Shown here: positions 6,323 to 14,840 of the stretch, in pieces
How positions within the stretch are numbered: position 1 is the first letter of the stretch
How the letters are laid out: each line of letters begins with the position of its first letter
Assembly (NCBI GenBank): GCA_963810055.1
Contig: CAWEME010000020.1
Coordinates: 93,079 to 157,078, forward strand
Source: REEB95 sp963810055
GTDB taxonomy: Bacteria; Pseudomonadota; Alphaproteobacteria; ATCC43930; CGMCC-115725
Length of the DNA: 64,000 nt
Direction of reading: 5' to 3'
Made by a program: the position numbers and the translations under genes
Notes under the pieces: model-generated
Seen by the model: the letters and a program-made list of their open reading frames with translations, nothing else
The model's database searches: none
What the model was told of the DNA's origin: nothing

Positions 6323-8161
6323 ATGACGGCTTTGCTGAAGCAGGGCAGCGAGCGGAAGACGAACGCGATAAGCGGAAAATCCGGAGCGGTCGAGAAACCT
6401 CCGGCGCCGGCATCGGCGCATGACGGGCCGGGACCAGGCTTGCCGTCTTTCGAAACTTTCGATCGCATGAGCCGCGCGCTCACGGCCCGGGTAACGCAAG
6501 GAATTTCGCCGCACGCGCTCTATGCCGCCTGGTTCGATTGGGCTTCTCATCTGGCGCGGGCGCCCGGACGGCAGATGGAATTGTGGATGCAAGCGGGGAG
6601 TGAAGTTGCGCGGCTGGCGCAATTTGCGCTGCATGGCGGGGCGCGCGACGCCGCGTCGCTGCCTTTTCCGCCGCGTGATCAGGATCATCGCTTTACCGAT
6701 CCGGCCTGGATGAAGCCGCCTTTCGTTTATTACGAGCAAGCGTTCCTCGCGCTCGAAGACTGGTGGCGCGGCGCCACGCGCGAGGTGCGCGGCGAGCTTC
6801 CCGAGAACGCCGCACGGGCGGAATTCGCCGCGGTTCAGCTGCTCGATATGATCGGCCCCGCCAATGTACCCTGGCTCAATCCGGTCGTGATCGATCGCAC
6901 GATGAAAGAAGGCGGCATGAACCTTGTCCGTGGCGCGACCAATCTGGCCGACGATCTGTTGCGCGCCATGACGATGCGGCCACCGGCGTCACCCGATGGC
7001 TTCCGCGTCGGCGAGACCTTGGCGATAACGCCGGGCGAGGTGATCTTCCGTAACGACCTGATGGAACTTATTCAATATTCGCCGCAGACCGGGCGGGTCC
7101 ATGCCGAACCGGTGCTGATCGTACCGGCCTGGATCATGAAATATTACGTGCTCGATCTGAGGCCGCAAAATTCGCTGGTGCGCTACCTGGTCGAGCAGGG
7201 TTTCACCGTCTTCATGATCTCGTGGCATAACCCAACCGCAACGGATCGCGACATCACCTTCGATGCGTATCGCGTGCAAGGCGTGATGGCGGCGCTCAAT
7301 GCGATCGGCATGGTTCTGCCGGGACGCAAGGTCCACGCTTGCGGCTATTGCCTCGGCGGCACGCTCTTGGCAATCGCGGCGGCGACCCTGGCGCGCGACG
7401 AGGATGAGCGGTTAAAGAGCATCAGCCTGCTCGCTGCGCAGACCGATTTAAGCGAATCGGGCGAACTCATGCTGTTCGTCGATGAAAGCCAGATCGCTTT
7501 CCTGGAAGACATGATGTGGGATCAGGGCGTGCTCAACAGCAAGCAAATGGCCGGCGCCTTCGACATGCTCCGCTCGAACGACCTCATTTGGTCGCGAATA
7601 ACGCGCGACTATCTGCTCGGCGAGCGCGAGAAGCCGAGCGATCTTGGTTCCTGGAACGCCGATCAGACGCGCCTGCCGTTTCGGATGCATTCCCAATATC
7701 TTCGCGCACTTTTCCTCGAGAACCGCCTGACCGCCGGGCGCTATGCCGTGGAAGGCAGGGTGATCGCGCTCAAGGACATCCGCAACCCGATGTTTGTCAT
7801 CGGCACCGAGACCGACCATATCGCTCCGTGGCGATCGGTCTATAAAATTCATCTCTTCACCGACAATGACCTGACTTTCGTGTTGACCAACGGCGGGCAT
7901 AATGCGGGCGTCGTCTCCGAGCCGGGTCACCCGGGACGCCATTACCGCGTCGCCTTGCGCCAGGACGGCGAGCGTTACGTCGACAGCGATACCTGGCTGA
8001 CGCATGCAACGATGAAGGAAGGCTCGTGGTGGCCCGAATGGCTGAGCTGGCTCGAAGCGCAAAGCGAGGCCGAGATGATCGCGCCGCCTTCGATGGGTTC
8101 GCCGGCGCGCGGGCTTTCGCCGCTCGGACCGGCGCCGGGCGAATATGTGCTGCAGCGCTAG
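6323..8161 (+). CDS. phaC: Class I poly(3-hydroxyalkanoate) synthase
   Basis: A 612-aa cytoplasmic enzyme polymerising 3-hydroxyacyl-CoA into PHA storage granules. It has the PhaC N-terminal domain (FVYYEQAFLALEDWW; VRGATNLADDL) and an alpha/beta-hydrolase core with the lipase-like box GYCLGG, where Cys343 is the nucleophile. The acid appears in GTETDHIAPW and the His in NGGHNAGVV. The C-terminal WWPEWLSWL motif is typical of class I. I chose the ATG at 6323 because GGAG precedes it by 6 nt; the ATG at 6311 is possible. No phaA, phaB, phaR or phasin gene lies nearby. Confidence 0.95.
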   Translation: MTALLKQGSERKTNAISGKSGAVEKPPAPASAHDGPGPGLPSFETFDRMSRALTARVTQGISPHALYAAWFDWASHLARAPGRQMELWMQAGSEVARLAQFALHGGARDAASLPFPPRDQDHRFTDPAWMKPPFVYYEQAFLALEDWWRGATREVRGELPENAARAEFAAVQLLDMIGPANVPWLNPVVIDRTMKEGGMNLVRGATNLADDLLRAMTMRPPASPDGFRVGETLAITPGEVIFRNDLMELIQYSPQTGRVHAEPVLIVPAWIMKYYVLDLRPQNSLVRYLVEQGFTVFMISWHNPTATDRDITFDAYRVQGVMAALNAIGMVLPGRKVHACGYCLGGTLLAIAAATLARDEDERLKSISLLAAQTDLSESGELMLFVDESQIAFLEDMMWDQGVLNSKQMAGAFDMLRSNDLIWSRITRDYLLGEREKPSDLGSWNADQTRLPFRMHSQYLRALFLENRLTAGRYAVEGRVIALKDIRNPMFVIGTETDHIAPWRSVYKIHLFTDNDLTFVLTNGGHNAGVVSEPGHPGRHYRVALRQDGERYVDSDTWLTHATMKEGSWWPEWLSWLEAQSEAEMIAPPSMGSPARGLSPLGPAPGEYVLQR

Positions 8162-8289
8162 AACGGAAATCCGGCGGCGCCGGAGAGAGACGAGTCCAAA
8201 GCAAGAAGCGGAGATCCCGGGTTAAATCTGGGGACTTTCCTGAAGGGAGGGCGAAATGAACCCGCCCCGGAAAGGACGGAGGAGAAAAC

Positions 8290-9180
8290 TTGGACGCGAT
8301 TAAGGACGCGGCAAGGGACGACGGCGCGCGTTTCCTGATGTGCGCGCCCGATCATTTCGCCGTTACCTACGCCATCAACCCGTGGATGGACCCGGCGCAA
8401 TGGGCAAGCCACGCGCGCAGCTTCGGCCAAACCGCGTGGCGCGAATGGAACCGGCTGCACCGGAATCTCCGGCGGCTCGGCGCGAAGATCGAGCTGGTGC
8501 CGCCGGAACCGGAATTGAGCGATCTCGTCTTCACCGCCAATTCGGCCGTGGTGATGGATGGGGTGGCGCTGCTCGCCCATTTCCGTCATGTCGAGCGGCA
8601 AAAGGAAGAGCCGCATTTCGAGCGTTGCTTCCGCGAACTGGTGGCGCGCGGCGTTCTCGCCGCGGTGCGGCGCCTGCCCGAGGGCCTGGTCCAGGAAGGC
8701 GCCGGCGACTGTGTCTGGGACCGCGCGCGGCGGATATTCTGGATGGGCTGCGGACCGCGTTCGCATCGCGATGCCGCGCGCGTGATGCGCGAGACCTTCG
8801 GGCTCGAAACACTGCCGCTCGAACTCGTCGATCCGCGTTTCTATCACATGGATACGGCGCTCGGCCCGCTGCCGCGCGGCGAAATGATTTACGTGCCGTC
8901 GGCCTTCACCACCGAGGGCTTGCGCCAGATTTACGACCGCGTCGCGCCGGAGCAACGCATCGAGCTCGGCGCCGGGGACGCGACGGCGTTCGCGGCCAAC
9001 GCGGTGTGCATCGAGGACGACATCGTGCTCTCAGGCTGCGGCGCCGGCTTGCGCCGCCGGCTTGAAGCGGCCGGCTATCGCGTCCATGCCACGCCCTTGG
9101 GCGCCTTCCATCGCAGCGGCGGCTCGGCCTTCTGCCTGACCTTGCGGCTCGATCTTCGCTCGGCCGGCAAAGGCGGATAA
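8290..9180 (+). CDS. Amidinotransferase-fold guanidine hydrolase (DDAH/arginine deiminase-like)
   Basis: A 296-aa member of the guanidine-modifying superfamily. It shows the substrate-binding loop FTANSAVVMDG, the EGAGDCVW segment, the catalytic His186 in FYHMDTALG and the nucleophilic Cys282 in GGSAFCLTLRL near the C-terminus. Length and layout fit dimethylarginine dimethylaminohydrolase-like proteins; specificity for dimethylarginine, arginine or another guanidine compound cannot be read. Translation probably starts at TTG 8290, with GGAGGA at about 8278. It follows phaC by 128 bp without obvious functional link. Confidence 0.85.
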   Translation: MDAIKDAARDDGARFLMCAPDHFAVTYAINPWMDPAQWASHARSFGQTAWREWNRLHRNLRRLGAKIELVPPEPELSDLVFTANSAVVMDGVALLAHFRHVERQKEEPHFERCFRELVARGVLAAVRRLPEGLVQEGAGDCVWDRARRIFWMGCGPRSHRDAARVMRETFGLETLPLELVDPRFYHMDTALGPLPRGEMIYVPSAFTTEGLRQIYDRVAPEQRIELGAGDATAFAANAVCIEDDIVLSGCGAGLRRRLEAAGYRVHATPLGAFHRSGGSAFCLTLRLDLRSAGKGG

Positions 9181-9283
9181 AAGACACGCCAAATCAGCGG
9201 CTTGGCCTTCGAGTCGGGTTCCGGCATGGATCGCGCTTTATGCCGGGCGGGGTCTCGTGCCATATAGCGCGGAGAAGAAAATC

Positions 9284-9856
9284 ATGGCCCGTCTCAAGGA
9301 TTATCTCGAAACCTCGCGCGCGGCGCTGGCATCTGCCATCGCCGGCGTGGACGAGGCGCGCGTCGAGCGCGCGATCGCGGCCATGACATCCAGCCTGTCC
9401 AAGGACAAGCCCCTGCTGATCTGCGGCAATGGCGGCTCGGCGGCCGACGCCATGCACATCGCCGGCGAGCTGGTCGGCCGTTATATGAAGGAGCGGCGCG
9501 GCTTGAAGGCGATCGCGCTCTCGGCTGACCCGGCGGTGCTGACGGCCTGGAGCAACGATTACGGCTACGACACCGTGTTCGCGCGCCAGGTGGAGGCGCT
9601 CGGCGAAAAAGGCGGCGTGTTGCTGGCGATCTCGACCAGCGGCAATTCCAAGAACGTGATTGCGGCGGCCAAGGCGGCGAAGAAGAAAGGCATGATCGTG
9701 GTGGGTTTGACCGGCAAGGGCGGGGGCAAGCTAGGCCCCGAAACCGACATCCTGCTCGACGCGCCGGCCACCGAGACGCCGCTCATCCAGCAGATCCATA
9801 TCTGCCTTTATCACTTCATCTGTTCCGAGATCGAAGAACGGATCTCCCGCGCCTGA
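9284..9856 (+). CDS. gmhA: Phosphoheptose isomerase (sedoheptulose 7-phosphate isomerase)
   Basis: A 190-aa cytoplasmic SIS-fold isomerase for the first step of ADP-heptose synthesis for lipopolysaccharide. Diagnostic blocks are CGNGGSAADAMHIAGELVGRY, AISTSGNSKNV and ETPLIQQIHICLYHFICSEIE, which contain the zinc and catalytic His, Glu and Gln residues. The ATG at 9284 with an upstream GGAGAAG gives the normal family length; an in-frame GTG at 9257 would add nine residues. The kinase/adenylyltransferase of the same pathway (hldE) is at 55815-57272; gmhB is not in the window. Confidence 0.93.
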   Translation: MARLKDYLETSRAALASAIAGVDEARVERAIAAMTSSLSKDKPLLICGNGGSAADAMHIAGELVGRYMKERRGLKAIALSADPAVLTAWSNDYGYDTVFARQVEALGEKGGVLLAISTSGNSKNVIAAAKAAKKKGMIVVGLTGKGGGKLGPETDILLDAPATETPLIQQIHICLYHFICSEIEERISRA

Positions 9857-9864
9857 GGCCGCGA

Positions 9865-10041
9865 TCAGCGGGCGAGCGCCTGGGAGATGGTGTTGAAGAT
9901 GTTGACCAGCCCGGTCGAGACGCCATGCAGGCTGGTCGCGATCACCACGCCGATCATGGCGCAGATCAGAGTGTATTCCACCGCGGCGACGCCGCGTTCG
10001 TCGCGCAGCAATTGGCCGATCATGCGATTGACGTCCGACAT
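9865..10041 (-). CDS. flp: Flp/Fap-type pilin subunit
   Basis: A 58-aa prepilin of the Tad pilus. Typical features are a short basic leader, the DERGVAAVEYTLICAMI processing and hydrophobic region (cleavage expected before the Val/Ala stretch, Glu at +5, followed by Tyr), and a small C-terminal tail. I start it at 10041 (MSDVNRMIGQLL), preceded by GGAG, rather than at 10053. It is convergent with gmhA, separated by 8 bp, and divergent from the tad operon across about 260 bp. Confidence 0.9.
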   Translation of the reverse strand: MSDVNRMIGQLLRDERGVAAVEYTLICAMIGVVIATSLHGVSTGLVNIFNTISQALAR

Positions 10042-10300
10042 GCGTCTCTCCAACGGAATTCCGCGAATAGCGGTTAAGCCACGGTAAGGCCGTTATGCGA
10101 AAACTCAAAACAATATCGTCTAAAATTTTCTGGGTATTCGCGCGAAATCATTTCGAAACGTCGGAATCATTGACACCGGGTTAACAACTGCTTGCGGCGT
10201 TTGGCGAAATCGCAGACCCGCCCGCCGCCTTCAGCCTTGCTTAACCACAATGGGCGACACTGGCCGCCGTTAGGTTCTCCAATGGCGAGGGGATTCGACG
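10042..10300. promoter_or_regulatory. Divergent promoter region between flp and the tad operon
   Basis: A 259-bp AT-richer gap. On the plus strand TTGACA occurs at 10170-10175, a plausible -35 box for the tad operon, although no good -10 follows at 17 nt. On the minus strand the tract around 10100-10140 is AT-rich and suits the flp promoter. No gene seen. Confidence 0.4.
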
Positions 10301-11338
10301 GTGTTTCGGCAATTGCAATGCAACGGCATGGAGCGGAATTTCGGTTCCGCCGCGTGGATCGCGGCGCGGCTGCTGCCGCTTTTCGCCGCCTGCGCCCTGG
10401 CACTGTCGGGTTGCGCCCATGCCCCCAAGACCGATCAAGCGTCGGCTGCCGCCTTGGCCGCCGAGCAAGCCAAGCCGCCGATGCAGCGCGGCGCGGAAGC
10501 GGAGGCGCGCGGCGATTACGCCGCCGCCGCCGGATTCTACCGCAAGGCGCACGAATCCGATCCCGCCGCGCTCGACCCGCTCTACCATCTCGGCGCGGCG
10601 CAAGTGGCGGGCCGCGATTACACCGGCGCCTACGAGACCTATCACCAGATCCAGACCCTGGCCGCCGACGATCCCGAGGCGGCGTTCCGGCTCGGCGAAT
10701 TGATGCTGATGCGCGGATCGCCCCAGGCGGCGCTCGACCAATTCGACATCGCGCTCCGGACCCGCAAGGTCGACCCCTCGCTCTACAGCGCGATCGGCGT
10801 CGCCTACAGCATGATGGGCAAATACGACAAGGCGATCGGCGACTACCGGCTCGGGCTGAAAATCGCGCCCGATCACATGGGGCTCCGGAACAATCTGGGC
10901 CTGGCCCAGTTCCTGGCCGGCGATTACGCCGGCGCGGTCAAGACGCTGTCCGATCTGGTGGCGCTGCCCAACGCCAAGCCGCGCTACCGGCAGAATCTCG
11001 CCTTCATCTACGCGGTCCACGGCGATTACGAGCAGGCGCGCGACGTGGCGGGGCACGACGTCGACCTGGCCTCGCTCAAGAGCGACCTCGATCTCTACCG
11101 CAACGGCCAGAAAACCAACCAACAGGGCGGCGAGAGCGAGGCCATTAACCAAGAATTGATGGGCATCCATTTCGCCGGCAAGCCGGCGACCGCCCAGGCC
11201 GCCCAGGCCGCTCCAGCTGCCGCCGCCGGCGCGCAGACCAGTGAAATTGGACCCAGTGAAATCGGACCCAGCCAAATCGAGCCCGGCAAGACCGAGCCCG
11301 GCCAGGCCGAATCCGGCCAAGCCGACACCTCTCGCTAG
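10301..11338 (+). CDS. tadD: TPR lipoprotein of the Tad locus (TadD-like)
   Basis: A 345-aa protein with a lipoprotein signal (hydrophobic run ending LALSGC, predicted lipidation at about Cys38). At least five tetratricopeptide repeats follow, such as GDYAAAAGFYRKAHESDPAAL and GKYDKAIGDYRLGLKIAPDH. TadD-type TPR lipoproteins act in assembly of the Tad secretion apparatus and pilotin-like functions. The last about 60 residues are Ala/Gln-rich and end in degenerate five-residue repeats (PSEIG, PSQIE, PGKTE, PGQAE). GTG at 10301 with a GAGGGG site is the likely start. It is the first gene of the plus-strand tad operon. Confidence 0.8.
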   Translation: MFRQLQCNGMERNFGSAAWIAARLLPLFAACALALSGCAHAPKTDQASAAALAAEQAKPPMQRGAEAEARGDYAAAAGFYRKAHESDPAALDPLYHLGAAQVAGRDYTGAYETYHQIQTLAADDPEAAFRLGELMLMRGSPQAALDQFDIALRTRKVDPSLYSAIGVAYSMMGKYDKAIGDYRLGLKIAPDHMGLRNNLGLAQFLAGDYAGAVKTLSDLVALPNAKPRYRQNLAFIYAVHGDYEQARDVAGHDVDLASLKSDLDLYRNGQKTNQQGGESEAINQELMGIHFAGKPATAQAAQAAPAAAAGAQTSEIGPSEIGPSQIEPGKTEPGQAESGQADTSR

Positions 11339-11361
11339 GTCTCGGCCGCCAGGCCCTTGCC

Positions 11362-11382
11362 GCCCGGCCCCCGGGGCCGGGC
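11362..11382. terminator. GC-rich hairpin between tadD and cpaB
   Basis: A perfect 10-bp inverted repeat (GCCCGGCCCC, one base, GGGGCCGGGC). There is no U-run, so it may be an mRNA-stabilising or attenuating structure rather than a terminator. Confidence 0.35.
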
Positions 11383-11542
11383 CCAGCCCGAAAAACCCTG
11401 ATTTATCCGAGTTTTCATCGGCTATTAACCAGAGTCGGCCAATATCACCACCGGTTCGTTCTGCATGCAGGCGAGTGATCCGCGCCGGAAAAGACGGCGC
11501 GGGGCGGCTTGCCTGAGAGGATCGGAGAGGGTTTAGAGCGCG

Positions 11543-12508
11543 ATGTTCGCCACCATTCCGCCACGCCGGTTGATCCTGCTTGCCGCAGCGATGGCCTTGT
11601 CGCTCGTCACGGCGCTGGTCGTGCGCGGCTGGGTCGAAACCGTGCGCCGCGAGGCGACGCCGGCCGCCGTCGTGCAGACGGTCAAGCCGCCGACGATGAT
11701 CCTGGTCGCGGCCAAGGCGCTGCCCGCCGGTCACTTCATCAAGGCCGAGGATTTGAAGTGGCAGAGCTGGCCGGACGACAACATGGCCTCGAGCTATCTC
11801 GCCCAGGGCGCGGTCACCACCGACGCCATCGTCGGTTCGGTCGTGCGCAACGGCATATCCATCGGCGAGCCGATCACCGACACGCGCATCGTCAAGAAGG
11901 GCGAGCGGGGATTCCTGGCGGCGATCGTGACGCCGGGCTTCCGCGCCATCACCGTCACCATGGTTTCGAATGCCGGGCTTTCCGGCCTCGCCATGCCCGG
12001 CGACCGGGTCGACGTGCTGCTTACCATGAGCGTGCCGAGCACCAACAAGGACGCGCCCGAGCGCAAATTCACCGAGACTGTGATGCAGGACGTCCGCGTC
12101 CTAGCGATCGACCAGAAGATGGACGACCAGTCGAATGACGGCGTGCTGGCGCACTCCGCCACCCTGGAAGTCACGCCGAAGCAGGCCGAGACCGTGACGC
12201 TGTTGCAGGAGCTGGGCAAGATGTCGATGACCCTGCGCAGCGTGGGCAGCGCCGAGAACGATGCCGAGAATCATGCGCCGACCGTCACCGCGGAAAGCGA
12301 TCTGACCGCGTTGCTGGGATTGCGCGCGCCGGCGAAAGCCGCGAGCGCCGGTCAGGCCTCCGACCGGATCGAAGTGGTGCGCGGCACGCAACGCAGCGTC
12401 GTCGACGTCTCCGGCCACGTCATCCAGCAGGACGATGCCGCGCCGGCTTCGGTCGGAACCGCGGATAAGAAGGCCATCCAGGCCGCGCAGCCGGTGAAGA
12501 AACAATGA
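11543..12508 (+). CDS. cpaB: Flp pilus assembly protein CpaB/RcpC
   Basis: A 321-aa periplasmic, membrane-anchored protein. It has an N-terminal transmembrane helix (LILLAAAMALSLVTALVV), a SAF-like domain (ILVAAKALPAGHFIKAEDLKW and GEPITDTRIV) and the RcpC/CpaB core GFRAITVTMVSNAGLSGLAMPGDRVDVLL. It works with the secretin CpaC at the outer membrane. A disordered charged tail follows residue 250. The stop overlaps the cpaC start by 4 nt (ATGA), so the two are translationally coupled. Confidence 0.93.
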   Translation: MFATIPPRRLILLAAAMALSLVTALVVRGWVETVRREATPAAVVQTVKPPTMILVAAKALPAGHFIKAEDLKWQSWPDDNMASSYLAQGAVTTDAIVGSVVRNGISIGEPITDTRIVKKGERGFLAAIVTPGFRAITVTMVSNAGLSGLAMPGDRVDVLLTMSVPSTNKDAPERKFTETVMQDVRVLAIDQKMDDQSNDGVLAHSATLEVTPKQAETVTLLQELGKMSMTLRSVGSAENDAENHAPTVTAESDLTALLGLRAPAKAASAGQASDRIEVVRGTQRSVVDVSGHVIQQDDAAPASVGTADKKAIQAAQPVKKQ

Positions 12509-14097
12509 TCCGCGTCCCCGCCCTCTTCCGCCTCTTCACCCACGCGCTCGCGCTGATTCTGGCCGTGAGCCTGACGGCGGCGCCTTTGCGCGTCTATGCC
12601 GCGCCGACGGTGATCTCGTCCAACGGCGAAATCCTGTCGGTCGGCATCAGCAAGGGCATCGTGTTGCGGCTCGACCGCCCGGCCAGCAACGTCTTCGTCG
12701 CCGACCCCGCGGTGGCCGACATCCAGGTCAAGTCGCCGACCATCATCTATCTGGTCGGCAAGGCGGTTGGTTCGACCACGCTGTTCGCGCTCGACAAGCA
12801 GGACCAGGTGCTCCTGAACAGCCGCGTCGAGGTGCATGCCGACACCGACGGACTGCAGAGCGCGATCAATCAGCTGGTGCCGAACAGCGGCATCAAGGTG
12901 AAGTCGGTCAGCGATTCGGTGGTGCTCGAAGGCTCGCTCAAATCCGCCTCCGAGGGCGACGACATCAAGCAGCTCGCGGCGCGTTACGTGCCGGACGCCA
13001 AGCAACTCGTCAACCAGATGCAGCTCGACGCGCCCAACCAGATCAACCTGCATGTCCGCATCGCCGAAGTGTCACGCACCGTCGAGAAGCAGTTCGGCAT
13101 CGATTGGCAGAGCGCCTTCAACAACGGCACCATCGCCTTCGGCTTGGCCACGTCCGGCGTGAGCACCGTGGGCACTACCGCCGCCACCCAGTTTCTCGGC
13201 ACCACTAGCTCCGGCTCAGTCGTTCCGACTCTCCCGGGCAGCAGCGGCGCGGCTGGTTTCAACACCGGGGCGACCGCCATCCAGGGCGGCGGCTCGGTCA
13301 ACAACCTCTTCGCCGGACACACGGGCGAGCGCAGCAGCGTTTCGTCGCTGATCAGCGCGCTGGAGAACCAGGGCCTCATCAACATCCTGGCCGAACCCAA
13401 CCTGACCGCGGTTTCGGGCCAGAAGGCGAGCTTCCTCGCTGGCGGCGAGTTCCCGGTGCCGGTGCCGCAATCGGGCACCGGCGGCAGCGCCGTCGTCACC
13501 ATCGACTACAAGCAGTTCGGCGTGGGCCTGACCTTCATCGGGACCATCCTCAACGGCAACCGCATCAGCCTGCATGTCGAGCCCGAGGTGAGCCAGATCG
13601 ACACCTCGACCGAGATCCAGGTCGCCGGCGTCACCGTGCCCGGTCTTTCGACCCGGCGCGCCGAGACCACGGTCGAGCTCGCCAGCGGCCAGACCTTCGC
13701 CATCGGCGGGCTGATGCAGAACAACACCACGCAGAACATCAGCAAGTTCCCGTGGCTCGGCGATTTGCCGATCCTGGGTCAGCTGTTCCGCTCGGAAGCC
13801 TTCCAGCGCAACGAGACCGAGCTGGTGATCCTGGTCACGCCCTATATCGTGCGGCCGGTGTCGAACGAGCAGATGGCGATGCCGACCGACGGCATGACCA
13901 CGCCGACCGATTTCGACATGATCACGAACAGCCACCTGATGGGATCCGATTACAAGAGTCAGCCGGCCCAGGCGGACCCGGCCAATCCGGCAAATCCTGC
14001 TTCGCGGCCGGTGTCGCAATCCACCCAGCCCGTGACCTTGCCCGACGGGCGCAAGGCGGCCGAACCGCTCAACCAAGTCGGCTTCGAGATCGATTGA
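12505..14097 (+). CDS. cpaC: Tad pilus secretin CpaC/RcpA
   Basis: A 530-aa outer-membrane secretin. It has a signal peptide (residues 1-32), the pilus N-terminal domain (SVGISKGIVLRLDRPASNVFVADPAVADIQV), a BON-like region with VLEGSL, and the secretin domain with LINILAEPNLTAVSGQKASFLAGGEFPVPVPQ and TVELASGQTFAIGGLMQNN. The C-terminal 60 residues are a Pro/Ala-rich tail. A Gly/Thr/Ser-rich insertion at about residues 210-270 precedes the secretin core. It forms the pore through which the Flp pilus exits. Confidence 0.95.
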   Translation: MIRVPALFRLFTHALALILAVSLTAAPLRVYAAPTVISSNGEILSVGISKGIVLRLDRPASNVFVADPAVADIQVKSPTIIYLVGKAVGSTTLFALDKQDQVLLNSRVEVHADTDGLQSAINQLVPNSGIKVKSVSDSVVLEGSLKSASEGDDIKQLAARYVPDAKQLVNQMQLDAPNQINLHVRIAEVSRTVEKQFGIDWQSAFNNGTIAFGLATSGVSTVGTTAATQFLGTTSSGSVVPTLPGSSGAAGFNTGATAIQGGGSVNNLFAGHTGERSSVSSLISALENQGLINILAEPNLTAVSGQKASFLAGGEFPVPVPQSGTGGSAVVTIDYKQFGVGLTFIGTILNGNRISLHVEPEVSQIDTSTEIQVAGVTVPGLSTRRAETTVELASGQTFAIGGLMQNNTTQNISKFPWLGDLPILGQLFRSEAFQRNETELVILVTPYIVRPVSNEQMAMPTDGMTTPTDFDMITNSHLMGSDYKSQPAQADPANPANPASRPVSQSTQPVTLPDGRKAAEPLNQVGFEID

Positions 14098-14108
14098 GGA
14101 GAGCAGCC

Positions 14109-14840
14109 ATGGGCCACGCCTTTTCCCTGAATACCTATCTCCGCTCGCGCACCTGCTGGGCGCTCCTGGCCGCCATGCTGGTGGCGCTGCTTTTGCCCGG
14201 CTGCTCCAACCAGCCCGACGCGATGAACGATCCGCCCAAGGCGATTGCGGTCAAGCCGGTGCTGGCGACGCACCCGGTTTATTTCGACAACGGTTCGGCG
14301 GTGTTGAGCCCGGCCGAGATCGACGGGTTGCGCGCCTTCCTCGGCGAAGGCCGGGTCACCAAGATCGATTCCATCACCATCCAGGCCGGCGACAGCCCGC
14401 TGGGAGCCGCGCGGGCCTCGCGGGTGAGCGACGCGTTGAGCAATCTCGGCTACACCCATGTGGTGGCGCCGTCGAGCCAGCCCGGCGACGATGCGGTCGC
14501 GGTGGTGGTGAAACGCCTGGCCGCCTTGCCGCCCACCTGCCCCGATTGGGCGCAGATCGGCCAATACGACCCCGATAATCTGCCGATGAAGAATCTCGGC
14601 TGCGCCAACGCCACCAATCTCTATCTCATGGTGGCCGATCCGCGCGACCTGGTTTCCGGGCGCCTCCTCGGCCCGGCCGACGGCGCGGAAGCCGTGCGCA
14701 CGATCGAGAATTACCGCTCGGGCAAGCTCGACAGCCTGTCCTGGGGCCCCGGCGAGGGTTCGGGCGGCGGGTCTTCGGGCGGCTCTTCCGGCGGCTCTTC
14801 TTCCAGCGGCTCTTCAAGCGGTGGCAGCGGTGGACAGTAA
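14109..14840 (+). CDS. cpaD: Tad pilus lipoprotein CpaD
   Basis: A 243-aa outer-membrane lipoprotein (signal to LLLPGC) of the CpaD family. It has an OmpA-like fold start (VYFDNGSAVLSPAEIDGLRAFL), the conserved CPDWAQI and NLGCANATNLYLMVADPRDLV, and the ENYRSGK motif. It ends in a low-complexity Gly/Ser tail of about 30 residues, longer than usual. GAGGAG overlapping the cpaC stop is the ribosome site. The 3' end overlaps the cpaE start by 20 nt. Confidence 0.9.
   Translation: MGHAFSLNTYLRSRTCWALLAAMLVALLLPGCSNQPDAMNDPPKAIAVKPVLATHPVYFDNGSAVLSPAEIDGLRAFLGEGRVTKIDSITIQAGDSPLGAARASRVSDALSNLGYTHVVAPSSQPGDDAVAVVVKRLAALPPTCPDWAQIGQYDPDNLPMKNLGCANATNLYLMVADPRDLVSGRLLGPADGAEAVRTIENYRSGKLDSLSWGPGEGSGGGSSGGSSGGSSSSGSSSGGSGGQ

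Noticed and set aside
10241..11734. 497-aa minus-strand ORF opposite tadD/cpaB
   Set aside because: High-GC antisense shadow of two clear genes. Composition is dominated by Gly, Arg and Ala with no domain.
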